From assembly GCA_047967505.1 (NCBI GenBank), contig CM106539.1: 64,000 nucleotides of DNA. One strand, 5' to 3'. The position numbers and the translations under genes were made by a program. The stretch's first letter is position 1; each line of letters opens with the position of its first letter. Below the pieces are notes generated by a model that ran no database searches, was not told where the DNA came from, and was given only the letters and a program-made list of their open reading frames with translations. This stretch comes from Dipteris shenzhenensis (lineage: Eukaryota; Polypodiophyta; Polypodiopsida; Gleicheniales). Shown here piece by piece: positions 62,656-64,000 of this stretch.

Positions 62656-63590
62656 GTTCTAACAAAGAAAAGGCAATCACAGGGGTGGTAGAAGCCAAAT
62701 AGAGAAATTTGCAATAAAATGCGATATGAGCAGTTTGGAATTTCAAACAGGTCCACATCGCATTTTGCTGCAAATTTTTTAAATGAAATGCTGGTGCACT
62801 CCTACGGTGATTTCTATGTTTCTCCAACCAAATACAGTATGAATGGAGGTCATGCAAGAAGATCACATGCAAATATCACACTTGAAGATCTGCATTCCTT
62901 CAGTGATTTCTCTGTCTTGGTTTGAGCCTATGCATTTCCATACAGGATGTAATTTTTCTATTTTAGGCAAGAAGATTGCAGAGACTAAGGGGAGTCACAA
63001 AACCAGACATGTTCTCATTAAGAAAAGGCAATCACAGAGGTGGAAGAAGCCAAATAGACAAATTTGCAATAAAATGCGATATGAGCAGTTTGGAATTTCA
63101 AACAGGTCCACATCGCATTTTGCTGCAAATTTCTGAAATGACATGCTGGTGAACTTCTACAGTGATTTCTTTGTCTCTCCAGCCAAATACAGTATGAATG
63201 GAGTTTATGCAAGAAGACTACAGCTATGGAAGTCAAAAAACCAGAACATGTTCTCACAAAGAGAAGGCAATCACAGGGGTGGAAGAAGCCAAATAGAGAA
63301 ATTTGCAATAAAATGCGATATGAGCAGTTTGGAATTTCAAACAGGTCCACATCGCATTTTGCTGCAAATTTTCTAAATGACATGCTGGTGCACTCCTACA
63401 GTGATTTCTATGTTTCTCCAACCAAATACAGTATGAATGGAGGTTATGCAAGAAGATCACATGCAAATATCACACTTGAAGATCTGCTTTCCTACAGTGA
63501 TTTCTTTGTCTTGGTTTGAGTCTATGCATTTCCATACAGTATGTATTTTTTCTATTTTAGGCAAAAAGATTGCAGAGACTAAGGGGAGAA
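62656..63590. repeat. Three-copy tandem repeat with internal hairpin
   Basis: Units begin with AAGGCAATCACAGGGGTGG-like sequence at about 62668, 63024 and 63265, with lengths of about 360, 240 and 330 bp. Each contains the inverted pair AAAATGCGAT / ATCGCATTTT (62716-62725 with 62757-62766; 63071-63080 with 63112-63121; 63310-63319 with 63351-63360). The array lies in what is probably the 5'-UTR intron of the H3-protease gene (63605 to 62604). The ORFs on both strands here are repeat by-products. Confidence 0.9.
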
Positions 63591-63605
63591 CCCATTGTTC
63601 CTGAC

Positions 63606-63780
63606 CTGGAGTCTATCTGTGGATGTGCTGTGCTGCTAAGGAGTAATCTGTGCTGAGGATGATTCTGTGCTGCTGGACAAGATGCTGATGCTGCAGAGTA
63701 TGGAGGTAGGGAGGCAAGAGAGTAGAGACTGGAGGGCAAGAGTTCTAAAACAGGATACCACAAAGAAGTGCAAAATGAAT
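63606..63780 (-). other. Possible 5'-UTR exon of the H3-protease gene
   Basis: On the minus strand, a pyrimidine- and CAG-rich segment ends at 63606 with CTCCAG|GTCAGG, a fair splice donor that could pair with the acceptor at 62604. This is inferred from signals only. Confidence 0.35.
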
Positions 63781-63797
63781 TAAAGAATCACTAAATC

Positions 63798-63875
63798 CCA
63801 CACGTGTGGAATCTAGTCGTTTTTCACACGTGTGGATGGGACCCAGATCTCTTGGAGTTTGAAATCTGGCACGTG
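63798..63875 (-). promoter_or_regulatory. Cluster of three CACGTG boxes
   Basis: CACGTG occurs at 63801-63806 (inside the 12-bp palindrome CCACACGTGTGG), 63827-63832 and 63870-63875. G-box CACGTG elements are known binding sites for plant bZIP and bHLH factors. The cluster sits just upstream of the putative leader exon of the H3-protease gene, so a promoter role is plausible. Confidence 0.55.
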
Positions 63876-64000
63876 TGAAAGTACACTTTATTCCTTGGAA
63901 CTTGTGCCATTCATTATTTCATCATGAATACCACAACCACTTTTCCCTCCCCTGGATTCCAATCTCTCATCCCTGCCACGACTCTCTTCTGATCCTTTCT

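Noticed and set aside
62599-62872. N-terminal extension of the H3 ORF upstream of MARTKS
   Set aside because: It translates repeat sequence, and a splice acceptor lies directly before the canonical H3 start.
63018-63466. Minus-strand ORFs starting MHVIFLHNL and MSFRKFAAK
   Set aside because: They translate the tandem repeat in the likely leader intron; the repeated peptide follows the DNA repeat.
62656-63590. CRISPR-like array
   Set aside because: Only three units of very unequal length, no short direct repeats with unique spacers, and a plant nuclear context.
1-64000. tRNA or rRNA genes
   Set aside because: No cloverleaf-like or ribosomal sequence was noticed; only primer-site complements of tRNA ends were found.

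Overview
This window looks like nuclear DNA from a land plant with a large, repeat-rich genome. The evidence is plant-type LTR retrotransposons primed by tRNA-Asp and tRNA-iMet, TTTAGGG-type repeats, GT-AG introns, and almost no intact single-copy genes. The species cannot be told from the sequence. A non-flowering plant is a guess, based on the transposase family at the left end.

Layout. 0-7 kb: a DDE-type DNA-transposon gene (one in-frame TGA) flanked by several tandem duplications of 174-180 bp. 7.9-11 kb: a decayed copia pol with its 3' LTR. 11.1-13.7 kb: a broken gypsy pol on the minus strand. 13.7-15.6 kb: a copia-type 5' LTR, primer site and non-coding leader, then CACATCATC repeats. 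16.1-38.8 kb: one unknown minus-strand gene split by a 21.8-kb gypsy element (LTRs 16330-17489 and 37015-38168). That element carries gag-pol and an extra coiled-coil ORF of about 1,230 codons, and itself contains a nearly intact copia element (29716-35598) with a perfect 5-bp target duplication. 39.1-42.6 kb: a decayed ubiquitin-like-tail gene abutting a decayed relative of the left-end transposase. 42.7-46.3 kb: a foldback element with telomere-like arms and scattered TTGC/GCAA palindromes. 46.6-50.1 kb: an unknown orphan gene broken by frameshifts. 50.3-54.3 kb: tandem repeats and a duplicated exon. 54.4-58.5 kb: a decayed copia element with a duplicated protease segment.

The right end, 58.7-64 kb, holds the most unusual material. 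A plus-strand multi-exon gene with a ubiquitin-like C-terminus converges on a minus-strand, six-exon gene. The latter reads as a divergent histone H3 fused in frame to a Ulp1/SENP-type (C48) cysteine protease with an acidic Q/E-rich tail. Two in-frame TAG codons and a frameshift at the protease active site suggest the copy is now a pseudogene. Its 5' side shows a probable leader intron filled with hairpin-bearing tandem repeats and a promoter-side cluster of three CACGTG boxes. The ubiquitin-like-tail gene has a second copy at 39-40 kb with the same intron position.

Throughout the window, disabling mutations are mostly C-to-T type (CAG to TAG, CGA to TGA), as expected for methylated, silenced repeats.
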